Assembly: GCF_014645835.1 (NCBI RefSeq)
Contig: NZ_BMMM01000015.1
Coordinates: forward strand, 140,641 to 204,640
Direction: 5' to 3'
From: Streptomyces albiflavescens
GTDB lineage: Bacteria > Actinomycetota > Actinomycetes > Streptomycetales > Streptomycetaceae
DNA length: 64,000 nucleotides
The translations under genes and the position numbers were made by a program. Under the pieces are notes generated by a model. It worked only from the letters and a program-made list of their open reading frames with translations. It had not been told where the DNA came from and ran no database searches. Below, in pieces: positions 24,424 to 33,364 of the stretch (within the stretch, counting starts at the first letter, position 1; every line of letters starts with the position of its first letter).

Positions 24424-25014
24424 TCAGACCGTCGTGACGACCTGGTCGAACCCCAGGCGCGGGGAGCGCGGGAACCAGGCGTCCTCGCCCGGCTTGCCGA
24501 TGTTGACGACCATCAGCGGGCTGTGGTCGTCGTCCAGGAACTCCTTCTGGACGCCGGCGAAGTCCAGACCGGTCATCGGGCCGGCGGCGAGGCCGGCGGC
24601 GCGGACGCCGATGATGAAGTACGCGGCCTGCAGCGCGGCGTTCAGGGCGGCGCTGCCCTCACGCGCCGAGCGCTCGCCGAAGAAGAGGTCCTTGGCCTGC
24701 GGGAAGTGCGGGAAGAGCTCCGGCAGCTCCTCGTGGAACTCGTTGTCCGCGGAGAGGATCGCGACCAGCGGGGCGGCGGCGGTCTTCTGCTGGTTGCCCT
24801 CGGCCATGTGCTGCACGAGACGCTCGCGGGCCTCGGGGGAGCGGACCAGGGTGACGCGCAGCGGCGACTGGTTCATGGAGGTCGGGCCGTACTTGACCAG
24901 GTCGTAGATCGCCTGCACCTGCTCGTCGGTCACCGGTTCGTCGGTGAACGTGTTCGCGGTGCGGGCCTCGCGGAACAGCAGGTCCTGGGCGGTGGGGTCA
25001 AGAACGAGAGACAT
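24424..25014 (-). CDS. Nitroreductase-family protein (RutE/HadB-like)
   Basis: A 196-aa FMN-dependent oxidoreductase. FMN-site motifs are seen: FREARTANTFTDEPV (residues 14-28), YGPTSMNQSPLRV (46-58) and, near the end, NIGKPGEDAWFPRSPRL. It is closest in pattern to the malonic-semialdehyde-reductase-like (RutE) group, which uses NAD(P)H; the substrate here is unknown because no pyrimidine-degradation genes are adjacent. The upstream AT-rich stretch contains two palindromes, suggesting dedicated repression or activation. Confidence 0.88.
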   Translation of the reverse strand: MSLVLDPTAQDLLFREARTANTFTDEPVTDEQVQAIYDLVKYGPTSMNQSPLRVTLVRSPEARERLVQHMAEGNQQKTAAAPLVAILSADNEFHEELPELFPHFPQAKDLFFGERSAREGSAALNAALQAAYFIIGVRAAGLAAGPMTGLDFAGVQKEFLDDDHSPLMVVNIGKPGEDAWFPRSPRLGFDQVVTTV

Positions 25015-25084
25015 GGTGAAAAACCTTCTCGGGACGAGCGGGGATCCGGGGGATCGGCTTGCGAGTCCGAAGCTACGACAGGAA

Positions 25085-25121
25085 GGTTTAAGCTTCAACC
25101 AAAAGCGGATCAAAGTGATCC
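25085..25121. promoter_or_regulatory. Two palindromes upstream of the nitroreductase gene
   Basis: GGTTTAAGCTTCAACC (25085-25100, centred on AAGCTT) and GGATCA-AAG-TGATCC (25107-25121) lie 71-107 bp upstream of the minus-strand start, in an AT-rich island (to about 25148). They are probable operators of a MarR- or HxlR-type redox regulator; no such gene is adjacent. Confidence 0.5.
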
Positions 25122-25231
25122 ACTTCACACATGATTCAACTTTCAATCACCAGCCGGCTTCCCCGACCCCGGCCCCGCCAGGAGTCGGGAAACCGCTGCC
25201 GAACGGGGTCGCTCCCCCCGTCCCCCGGCCC

Positions 25232-25468
25232 CTACTCGGAGTCGCCCGCGCCGCCCGCGCCCTCTTCCTCCTCGGCCAGCGCAGCGTCCAGCCGCGCCCG
25301 AGCGCCCTCGAGCCACCGCCGGCACACCTTCGCCAGTTCCTCGCCCCGCTCCCACAGGGCGAGGGACTCCTCCAGGGTCGTACCGCCCGCCTCCAGACGG
25401 CGTACCACCTCGATCAGCTCGTCCCGCGCCTGCTCGTACCCGAGCGCTTCGTTCACCTTGCTGGTCAT
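25232..25468 (-). CDS. xseB: Exodeoxyribonuclease VII small subunit
   Basis: A 78-aa helical protein with the XseB core (YEQARDELIEVVRRLEAGGT, residues 11-30, then LEESLALWERGEELAKVCRRWL). It binds the coiled-coil of XseA to form the single-strand DNA exonuclease used in repair. It begins 9 bp after the xseA stop, so the pair forms an operon. The acidic/Gly tail (EEEEGAGGAGDSE) is a normal variable end. Confidence 0.94.
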   Translation of the reverse strand: MTSKVNEALGYEQARDELIEVVRRLEAGGTTLEESLALWERGEELAKVCRRWLEGARARLDAALAEEEEGAGGAGDSE

Positions 25469-25477
25469 GCGGCCACC

Positions 25478-26686
25478 CTATGCATCGACTCGTACGGAGA
25501 ATTCACCCTCGGCGACCCGGGCCCGCAGCTCCTCGCCCGTCGCCACTTCGTCCGGCCCCCGGACGACATGGCCGTCAGCCTTCTGCAGCACCGCGTACCC
25601 CCGCTGGAGGGTCGCGGCGGGGGAGAGGGCCACCACGCGCGCGTGGGTGTGCGTCAGCTCCGAGTCGGCGCGGTCGAGGAGGTGCCCGAGGGTGCGCCGG
25701 CCGCGGTCCAGCAGGGCGGTGACGTGCTCCGCCCGCTCGTCGACCATGCGGTGCGGGTCCTCTATCGAGGGCCGGGCCAACGCGTGCGCGAGGCCGCGCT
25801 CCTCCCGCTCGATGAAGGACTGGACGCTGCGCCGCGCCCGGTCCCGCAGGAATCGCACCCGTTCGTACTCCTCGCCGACGTCCGGCACGACCTTCTTGGC
25901 GGCGTCGGTCGGCGTGGATGCGCGCAGGTCGGCCACGTGGTCGAGCAGGGGGTTGTCCGGTTCGTGCCCGATGGCCGACACGACCGGCGTACGACAGGCC
26001 GCGACCGCCCGTACGAGCTGTTCGTCCGAGAACGGCAGCAGGTCCTCCACGCTGCCGCCGCCCCGCGCCACGATGATCACGTCGACGTCGTCCAGCGCGT
26101 CCAGGTCCTTCACGGCCTGCACGACCTGCGGCACCGCGTGCACGCCCTGCACGGCGACGTTGCGGACCTCGAAGCGGACGGCCGGCCAGCGGTGCCGCGC
26201 GTTCTCCAGCACGTCGCGCTCCGCCGCCGAGGCCCGCCCGCACACCAGCCCGATAAGCTGCGGCAGGAAGGGCAGCGGCTTCTTGCGCTCGGCCGCGAAG
26301 AGCCCCTCACTGGTCAACGACTTCTTCAACTGCTCGAGCCGGGCGAGCAGTTCACCGACCCCCACCGGCTTTATCTCGGCGGCCCGCAGCGACAACTGCC
26401 CCCGCGGCGCGTACCACTCGGGCTTCGCGTGTACGACGACACGGGCGCCCTCGCTGACCACGTCGGCGACGGCGTCGAACACCTGCCGATAGCAGGTCAC
26501 GCTCACCGAGATGTCGTACGACGGATCGCGCAGCGTCAAAAAGACGACACCCGCGCCCGGGCGCCGCGACAACTGGGTGATCTGCCCCTCGACCCACACC
26601 GCGCCGAGCCGGTCGATCCACCCCCCGATGAGCCGCGACACCTCACCGACGGGCAGCGGAGCGTCCGCGGACGTGTTGAGAGCCAT
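25478..26686 (-). CDS. xseA: Exodeoxyribonuclease VII large subunit
   Basis: Catalytic subunit of ExoVII (402 aa). The N-terminal OB-fold binds DNA (VSRLIGGWIDRLGAVWVEGQ, residues 15-34, to about 105). The catalytic domain contains GLVCGRASAAERDVL, the DVIIVARGGGSVEDLLPFSD motif and AIGHEPDNPLLDHVAD. The long helical part that binds XseB follows. ATG 26686 gives the usual N-terminus; GTG 26716 is a possible earlier start. Followed immediately by xseB. Confidence 0.95.
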   Translation of the reverse strand: MALNTSADAPLPVGEVSRLIGGWIDRLGAVWVEGQITQLSRRPGAGVVFLTLRDPSYDISVSVTCYRQVFDAVADVVSEGARVVVHAKPEWYAPRGQLSLRAAEIKPVGVGELLARLEQLKKSLTSEGLFAAERKKPLPFLPQLIGLVCGRASAAERDVLENARHRWPAVRFEVRNVAVQGVHAVPQVVQAVKDLDALDDVDVIIVARGGGSVEDLLPFSDEQLVRAVAACRTPVVSAIGHEPDNPLLDHVADLRASTPTDAAKKVVPDVGEEYERVRFLRDRARRSVQSFIEREERGLAHALARPSIEDPHRMVDERAEHVTALLDRGRRTLGHLLDRADSELTHTHARVVALSPAATLQRGYAVLQKADGHVVRGPDEVATGEELRARVAEGEFSVRVDA

Positions 26687-26739
26687 GCGCCCGAGCGTAA
26701 CGGCCGCCACCGACACCGCCCGTACTCCTGGGGCGCGGG

Positions 26740-27195
26740 TTACGGGAGCCCGGCCTCACGCGCCAGTACGCCCATCGCGCGGGAGAGCGTGTCCCGTTCC
26801 GCCGTGCTCAGCCCCGCCGTGAGCTCCTCGTCGAGGGCACGCGCGCGTGCCGTGCATTCCGCGAGCAGGGTGTGCCCCTCCGGCGTCAGTCCCAGCCGGT
26901 GGCGGCGCCGGTCGTCCGGGTCGCGTACGCGCTCGATGGCGCCCAGCTCTTCGAGCTGGTCGGCGAGCGTCACCACCAGGCTCGGCACGACGCCCATCGT
27001 CCTGGCGACGTCCTGCTGCGACGCGGGCGCGCCGGAGCCGATGACGGAGAGCAGCCCCACGTGTTTGGGCTTCACGCCGAGATCCTCGACGGCGGCGGCG
27101 AAGCGCGCGGTGACCAGCGTGCCCACGGTGCCGAGCCGGAAGGCGAGCGTGCCGGTCGGTCCGTCGGGTTCCTGAGAAGGCTTGACATCGTTCAC
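26740..27195 (-). CDS. MarR-family regulator
   Basis: A 151-aa winged-helix regulator. Helix-turn-helix residues about 60-85 (ASQQDVARTMGVVPSLVVTL) are followed by the wing RVRDPDDRRRHRLGLT and a long dimerisation helix. It diverges from a small membrane-protein gene across a 61-bp gap with a dyad that both genes can share, so this regulator probably controls that membrane protein and itself. GTG 27195 is the best-placed start, with a weak ribosome site; the frame is open to 27270. Confidence 0.88.
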   Translation of the reverse strand: MNDVKPSQEPDGPTGTLAFRLGTVGTLVTARFAAAVEDLGVKPKHVGLLSVIGSGAPASQQDVARTMGVVPSLVVTLADQLEELGAIERVRDPDDRRRHRLGLTPEGHTLLAECTARARALDEELTAGLSTAERDTLSRAMGVLAREAGLP

Positions 27196-27216
27196 AGTCC
27201 CAATGCTAACTTCGAT

Positions 27217-27241
27217 GAATCGTTCATAGCTCGAATGATTC
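27217..27241. promoter_or_regulatory. Dyad operator between divergent MarR and membrane genes
   Basis: GAATCGTTC (27217-27225) and GAATGATTC (27233-27241) are inverted copies (8 of 9 match) separated by 7 bp. The dyad is centred in the divergent intergenic gap and overlaps the ribosome site region of the plus-strand gene, which suits MarR repression. Confidence 0.6.
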
Positions 27242-27256
27242 GGGGAGTGAGTGAAT

Positions 27257-27700
27257 ATGGGCAAGGGCAAGGCTGTTCTTCACGAGGCGTCTTCGCAGGC
27301 GTCTTCGCAGGCGGCTCCCGGGGCGGAGAAGTGGGTCCTGGTCGGCAACGCCGTCGCCGCGACCGTCTCCGCGGTCTCCTGCGTCGTGGCCATGGCCGAC
27401 CCCGGTGTGCTTCTCCAGGGAGACACGCCGGGCGGCGGCATCGAGCTCTACGTCCAGGCCTACGCCGTACGGCAACTCCCGCTCACCGCGGCCGTCCTGG
27501 CCTCCCTGACCGCCAGGTACCGCCGGCACCTGATGCCCGTACTCGTGGTCAGCGGGATCGCGCAGGTCGGCGACGCGCTCATCGGGGCGACGTCGGGAAT
27601 CCCCGGGATGGCCGTCGGGGGAACGGTGGCCGCGGCGCTTCACCTCGCCTCCGCGGCCTGGCTGGGGAAGCGGCGGACACCGGCAGCGCTGCCGGCCTGA
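27257..27700 (+). CDS. Small four-helix membrane protein
   Basis: A 147-aa integral membrane protein. Hydrophobic segments lie near residues 23-45 (WVLVGNAVAATVSAVSCVVA), 68-85, 92-112 (HLMPVLVVSGIAQVGDALIG) and 117-137. The Gly/Ala-rich pattern resembles DUF4267/DoxX-like proteins, but this is not certain. ATG 27257 sits 9 bp after GGGGAG, better than GTG 27251. It diverges from a MarR gene with a shared dyad, so it is likely the regulator's target, perhaps in redox or drug stress (inference). Confidence 0.75.
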   Translation: MGKGKAVLHEASSQASSQAAPGAEKWVLVGNAVAATVSAVSCVVAMADPGVLLQGDTPGGGIELYVQAYAVRQLPLTAAVLASLTARYRRHLMPVLVVSGIAQVGDALIGATSGIPGMAVGGTVAAALHLASAAWLGKRRTPAALPA

Positions 27701-27718
27701 CCGCGCCCGGCGAAGCAG

Positions 27719-27846
27719 GCTCGATCCCCGGGGCGGGACGCGGACCTCTGTCCGGCTCGATCCCCGGGGTAGGACGCGGACCTTCGTCCGGCTCGATCCC
27801 TGGGGCAGGATGCGGACCTTCGTCCGGCCGGATCCCGGGGCAGGCC
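27719..27846. repeat. 36-bp tandem repeat, about 3.5 copies
   Basis: Units start at 27719, 27755 and 27791, each beginning GCTCGATCCC and ending in GTCCG, with a partial fourth from 27827. Copies differ at only a few positions. The array fills the gap between two convergent genes (stops at 27700 and 27847). Each unit holds short inverted motifs (GGAC...GTCC), so transcripts could fold. Confidence 0.85.
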
Positions 27847-29226
27847 CTATGCCTCGGTCCTGGCCCGCCCTCGCTGGGCGAACAGCACGGCCAGTCCCAC
27901 CGCCAGCCAGATCGCGCCCACCACCTGGGCGGTGCCGGACGCCTCGACGATCACGGCGACGGTGATCGCGGCGCCGACGACGGGCATCAGGACATGGCGC
28001 CACCACACGACGGGACCGTCCAGCCGCCGTACCGCGAACCAGCCCACCACGCTCGCGTGCAGCAGGGTGAAGGCGGTGAGCGCGCCGATGTCGACGACGG
28101 ACACCAGCTTGTCGAGGCCGTCGTCGCGCCGAGCCGCCCACACCGCGGCGACCAGCGTGATGACGGCCGCGCACAGCAGCGCCGCCCGCGGCACCCCCGA
28201 GTCGGTCCGCGACAGCGCCCGCGGCAGCCGCCGATCGCGAGCCATGGCGAAGACGAGCCGCCCCGCCGCGGCCTGCCCGGCCAGCGCGGCGAACGCGGCC
28301 CCGATCGCCTTGCTCACGGCCACCAGGTTGTGCAGCCACGACCCGACCGAGGAGTCCACGACGTCGTAGAAGGCCGACCCCTGCTTCCCGGGATCCGCGG
28401 CGAGTTGCGCGGAGGACAGCGGCTCAAGGAGCGCCACCAGATAGCTCTGGACAACGAACAGCACACCCGCCAGCGCCAGACAGAACAGCACCGCCCGGGC
28501 CACTTTCTCCGAACCGCCGGTGACCTCCTCCGCGAACGTCGCGATCGCGTCGAAGCCGAGATGCGACAGGACGGCGACCGAGACGGCGCCGACCACCGCC
28601 GACACGGCGAACGCGCCCTGCGAGCCGTCGCCGGACAGCGGGGACAGCCACCCGCGGTGGGCCCCGTCACGCGCGAGCACGACGACGGCCGACACGACGA
28701 AGACAAGAAGGACCACGATTTCCATCGCGAGCACCAGGAAGCCGACTTGGGCGGCGGCCCGCACACCCCACAGGTTCAACACCGTGGTGATGACTACGGC
28801 GAGTGCCGTCCACACCCACCGCGAGACGCCGGGAACCAGGGAGTTCAACGCGATCCCGGAGAACAGGTAAGCGACGGCGGGGATGAGCAGGTAGTCCAGC
28901 ATCGCCATCCAACCGGCGATGAACCCGGCCTCCTTTCCGAGCGCCGCGCGCGCATAGGCGAACACCGAACCCGCCTGAGGGACCACGCGGACCATCTGGG
29001 CGTAGCTGAATGCGGTGAACGCCATCGCGACGGTGGCGACGACGTAGACCAGCGCCACCGCCCCGTGCGACTTGGCATCGAGGGTCCCGAAGACACCGAC
29101 CGGCGCCATGGGGGCGATGAACAGCAGCCCGTAGACGACGAGGTCCCGGAAGCCGAGGCTGCGCCGCAGTTCGTGCTCCGCCTCGGCCGCGCCGTCCGGG
29201 TCCGCCGCGGGCTCCGTGTCGGACAT
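27847..29226 (-). CDS. APC-family amino acid permease
   Basis: A 459-aa secondary transporter with about 12 membrane helices. Family motifs are FRDLVVYGLLFIAPMAPVGV (about 26-45), the YAQMVRVVPQAGSVFAYARA segment of helix 3, and GFDAIATFAEEVTGG in the middle. ATG 29226 follows GGGAGGC and is the correct start although the frame stays open to 29772. Imports amino acids or amines, probably with protons; the substrate is not predictable. It diverges from ispH and is convergent with a small membrane gene across the 36-bp repeat array. Confidence 0.9.
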   Translation of the reverse strand: MSDTEPAADPDGAAEAEHELRRSLGFRDLVVYGLLFIAPMAPVGVFGTLDAKSHGAVALVYVVATVAMAFTAFSYAQMVRVVPQAGSVFAYARAALGKEAGFIAGWMAMLDYLLIPAVAYLFSGIALNSLVPGVSRWVWTALAVVITTVLNLWGVRAAAQVGFLVLAMEIVVLLVFVVSAVVVLARDGAHRGWLSPLSGDGSQGAFAVSAVVGAVSVAVLSHLGFDAIATFAEEVTGGSEKVARAVLFCLALAGVLFVVQSYLVALLEPLSSAQLAADPGKQGSAFYDVVDSSVGSWLHNLVAVSKAIGAAFAALAGQAAAGRLVFAMARDRRLPRALSRTDSGVPRAALLCAAVITLVAAVWAARRDDGLDKLVSVVDIGALTAFTLLHASVVGWFAVRRLDGPVVWWRHVLMPVVGAAITVAVIVEASGTAQVVGAIWLAVGLAVLFAQRGRARTEA

Positions 29227-29343
29227 CGTGCCTCCCGAGGGTCGCGCGGGCCCCACCCCTCCCGGCTCCCCCTCAGTCTCCCCAAGCAGTCTCCCCAAGG
29301 AGGCGATCTTCGACCCGCCGAGCGCGGCCTTACGATGGGGTGC

Positions 29344-30363
29344 ATGACTGCTTCGCCTGGCCGCCGTGTCCTGCTCGCCGCCCCCCGGGGCTACTGCGCG
29401 GGCGTGGACCGCGCCGTGATCGCCGTCGAGAAGGCCCTTGAGCAGTACGGGGCCCCGATCTACGTCCGCCACGAAATCGTCCACAACAAGTACGTCGTAC
29501 AGACCCTGGAAAAGAAGGGCGCGATCTTCGTCGAGCAGACGGCGGAGGTCCCCGAGGGGTCCATCGTCATGTTCTCCGCGCACGGCGTCGCCCCGGTCGT
29601 CCACGACGAGGCCGCGGCCGGCAAGCTCGCCACCATCGACGCGACCTGCCCGCTGGTCACCAAGGTCCACAAGGAAGCCGTCCGTTTCGCAGACGAGGAC
29701 TTCGACATCCTCCTCATCGGGCACGAGGGCCACGAAGAGGTCATTGGTACCTCCGGTGAGGCGCCCGACCACATCACCCTGGTCGACGGCCCCGGGGACG
29801 TCGCCAAGGTCGAGGTCCGCGACCCCTCCAAGGTGGTCTGGCTCTCCCAGACCACGCTGTCGGTCGACGAGACCATGGAGACGGTCGACGCGCTGAAGGA
29901 GAAGTTCCCGCAGCTCATCTCCCCGCCCAGCGACGACATCTGCTACGCGACGCAGAACCGCCAGCTGGCGGTGAAGCAGATGGGCGCGGAAGCGGACCTG
30001 GTGATCGTGGTCGGTTCCCGGAACTCCTCCAACTCCAAGCGGCTCGTCGAGGTCGCCAAGCTCGCGGGCGCGCGCGACGCGTTCCTCGTGGACTTCGCCG
30101 ACGAGATCGAGGAGGCGTGGCTGGAGGGTGTGACGACGGTCGGCGTCACCTCGGGTGCCTCGGTCCCGGAGGTCCTGGTCGAGCAGGTCCTGGAGTGGCT
30201 GTCGCAGCGCGGCTTCGAGGACGTGGAGATCGTCAAGGCGGCCGAGGAGTCCATCACCTTCTCGCTGCCGAAGGAGTTGCGCCGCGATCTGCGCGCGGAG
30301 GCGGCGGCACTGGTGGAGCAGCGCACGGGCACGGCGCCCTCCGCGGCCTCCTCCGAGAAGTGA
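29344..30363 (+). CDS. ispH: 4-hydroxy-3-methylbut-2-enyl diphosphate reductase
   Basis: Last enzyme of the MEP isoprenoid pathway (339 aa), producing IPP and DMAPP with a [4Fe-4S] cluster. The three cluster cysteines are C18 (PRGYCAGVDRA), C102 (DATCPLVTKVH) and C200 (DDICYATQNRQ); the SAHGVAP and GHEGHEEVIGT substrate loops are intact. The frame is open for another 2.4 kb upstream, but similarity begins here, so ATG 29344 (or 29335) is the start. Followed 29 bp later by ppgK in the same direction. Confidence 0.96.
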   Translation: MTASPGRRVLLAAPRGYCAGVDRAVIAVEKALEQYGAPIYVRHEIVHNKYVVQTLEKKGAIFVEQTAEVPEGSIVMFSAHGVAPVVHDEAAAGKLATIDATCPLVTKVHKEAVRFADEDFDILLIGHEGHEEVIGTSGEAPDHITLVDGPGDVAKVEVRDPSKVVWLSQTTLSVDETMETVDALKEKFPQLISPPSDDICYATQNRQLAVKQMGAEADLVIVVGSRNSSNSKRLVEVAKLAGARDAFLVDFADEIEEAWLEGVTTVGVTSGASVPEVLVEQVLEWLSQRGFEDVEIVKAAEESITFSLPKELRRDLRAEAAALVEQRTGTAPSAASSEK

Positions 30364-30392
30364 CTGTCAGTCGTACGACGTAGCGTAGGGCC

Positions 30393-31142
30393 ATGCAGAT
30401 CTTCGGTGTGGACATCGGTGGTTCCGGGATCAAGGGCGCTCCCGTGGACCTGGACCGCGGCGACCTGGCGGAGGAGCGTTACAAAGTGCTCACTCCGCAC
30501 CCGGCGACGCCCGACGCGGTGGCCGATGGCGTGAAGGAGGTCGTCGGCCACTTCGACTGGACCGGTCCGGTCGGCATCACGTTCCCCGGGGTGGTCACCG
30601 GCGGCGCCACCATCCGTACGGCGGCCAATGTCGACAAGAACTGGATCGACACCGACGCGCGCGCCCTGCTGGGCGCGCGGCTGGGCGGCTGTCCGGTGAC
30701 CGTGTTGAACGACGCGGACGCGGCGGGCGTCGCCGAGATGCAGTTCGGCGCCGGGCGCGGTCGCCGGGGCACGGTCATCCTCCTCACGTTGGGCACGGGC
30801 ATCGGCAGCGCGCTCTTCATCGACGGCGAGCTGGTCCCGAACACGGAGCTGGGACACCTCGAGCTGAACGGCCATGACGCGGAGAAGCGTGCCTCCACCA
30901 AGGCCAAGGAGGACCACGAGCTCACGTGGGAGCAGTGGGCACGCCGCGTCACGAAGTACCTCGCCCATGTGGAGATGCTCTTCTCGCCCGAGCTCTTCAT
31001 CATCGGCGGCGGCGTCAGCCGCAAGGCCGACCGGTTCCTGCCCCTCATCGGGGGCATCAAGGCGGAGATCGTCCCGGCGCAGCTGCAGAACAACGCGGGG
31101 ATCGTGGGGGCGGCGATGAGAGCGGCGAAGACGGCGACGTAG
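30393..31142 (+). CDS. ppgK: Polyphosphate glucokinase (ROK family)
   Basis: A 249-aa cytoplasmic kinase phosphorylating glucose with polyphosphate and/or ATP. The phosphate-binding DIGGSGIKGAPVD (residues 7-19), the catalytic region NDADAAGVAEMQFGAGRG and the LGTGIGSALF motif all fit. A ROK zinc-binding Cys cluster is absent, as in PpgK enzymes. Gene order ispH-ppgK is as I remember it in S. coelicolor. Confidence 0.94.
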   Translation: MQIFGVDIGGSGIKGAPVDLDRGDLAEERYKVLTPHPATPDAVADGVKEVVGHFDWTGPVGITFPGVVTGGATIRTAANVDKNWIDTDARALLGARLGGCPVTVLNDADAAGVAEMQFGAGRGRRGTVILLTLGTGIGSALFIDGELVPNTELGHLELNGHDAEKRASTKAKEDHELTWEQWARRVTKYLAHVEMLFSPELFIIGGGVSRKADRFLPLIGGIKAEIVPAQLQNNAGIVGAAMRAAKTAT

Positions 31143-31263
31143 CGACGGCTCTCCGGACCTGCGGCTTCCCGGACTTGCGACGGACCCGCGGTTCCCCTGA
31201 CCGAGGCCGGGCTTTCCAGGCCTTCCGGGGCCCAGGCCTGCCCGGGTGTGGTTTCGAGCCCGG

Positions 31264-31860
31264 CTATCCGGTCGGCCGAGACGGTCGGGCGGGTGGGAAG
31301 GCTCGGCGCGAAGCGGCGGCCTGGGCCCTGCGCTGGGCGGCTCGGCGACTCATCAGCGCGACCTTGCGGACGGTCACGATCAGCCCCGCGATCAGCGTCC
31401 CCCCGTACAGCCACCCCGCCTGTGTGGCGAGCGCGGTGAAGAGCCCCATGACCCGGCCCCCGATTCCCCCGCTGTGGTCGGCGACCGCCAGCAGCCCGAA
31501 GGTGAACGCGATCGGTACGACGACGGGCGCGGTCACCAGGTCCCCCCGCCGTACCCACACCGCGGTCAGCGCACACACGGGCAGGAACAGCGCTCCGTAC
31601 ACCACCAACGACGCCCCGAACAGCAATTGGTCGAGGCAGCCGAGCGCGAACATCGACGCACCGCAGAACAGCCCACTGCCCAGCCCGGTGAGCCGGGGGT
31701 TCGGCACCCGCTGAGCCGCCTGGACCAGCGGTGGCGCGGGCCGCCGTGCCACCGGGGGGCCCCGCCGGACGTCGACGTGCGTGCCGCGCCCGCCCTGAGC
31801 GGGAACGGGCATGCCGCGTCGCTGTCTGGGTCGAGGGGGACGCGTCCTGTGTTGCTCCAC
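31264..31860 (-). CDS. DUF6542 membrane protein
   Basis: A 198-aa protein with an Arg/Pro-rich cytoplasmic N-terminus (about 1-53) and four membrane helices (near 58-78, 82-100, 108-126 and 140-165), ending in a basic tail. This fits the DUF6542 proteins found beside ychF in Streptomyces. Start GTG 31860 is the only convincing one. It is divergent from ychF. Function unknown. Confidence 0.8.
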   Translation of the reverse strand: MEQHRTRPPRPRQRRGMPVPAQGGRGTHVDVRRGPPVARRPAPPLVQAAQRVPNPRLTGLGSGLFCGASMFALGCLDQLLFGASLVVYGALFLPVCALTAVWVRRGDLVTAPVVVPIAFTFGLLAVADHSGGIGGRVMGLFTALATQAGWLYGGTLIAGLIVTVRKVALMSRRAAQRRAQAAASRRAFPPARPSRPTG

Positions 31861-32035
31861 TGGACCAACTTAGGTCGGTTTATGTGTGGAATAGCCCCTC
31901 AGACACGCCGATGGGCAGACCTTGGCCATCCGTTCGATACGTCGCCGGTGCGTGCCCGGTCACGCCGTAGACTGGTGGATCGGCCCGCGCTTTCCGAGGG
32001 CCCTTCGCCCATCCTTACGTACGGGAAGTCGCAAC

Positions 32036-33124
<1,089 letters not shown>

Positions 33125-33165
33125 GCGCAATTCCACCACATTGCTTTTGTTGAATCTGCAGGTCA

Positions 33166-33196
33166 GGAGGGGTCGACTCATCCGAGTCGGCCCCCT
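33166..33196 (+). terminator. Hairpin after ychF
   Basis: GGAGGGGTCGACT pairs with AGTCGGCCCCCTT (one mismatch) around a short loop, about 45 bp past the stop. It probably marks the right end of the conserved block before the accessory segment. Confidence 0.6.
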
Positions 33197-33299
33197 TGCC
33201 ATTTCCCGTGCTGGGATGGTGCCGGGATGTTTCTACCGGCCATTCCTGCGCCGTTCCAGGACACCCCGCGAGCGCTGCCCGGACAACGGCAGATGTTGC

Positions 33300-33329
33300 T
33301 AACATTGCTGTTACTAACGTTACTGTTAG
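33300..33329. repeat. AT-rich 15-bp tandem repeat upstream of the ATPase gene
   Basis: TAACATTGCTGTTAC (33300-33314) is followed directly by TAACGTTACTGTTAG (33315-33329), 12 of 15 identical, ending 35 bp before the ATPase start. Its base composition is foreign to the surroundings and it looks like an operator pair or -10/-35 region. Confidence 0.55.
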
Positions 33330-33364
33330 TCTCCTGGTTCGGAAGCGTGTGAAGGTCGGCAGTC

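Noticed and set aside
27719..27846. CRISPR array
   Set aside because: The 36-bp units are contiguous with no spacers, and no cas genes are present.
26872..29343. Very long open frame upstream of ispH on the plus strand (over 800 codons)
   Set aside because: It runs antisense through the amino-acid permease and MarR genes, and similarity begins only at the IspH start. It is an artefact of high GC.
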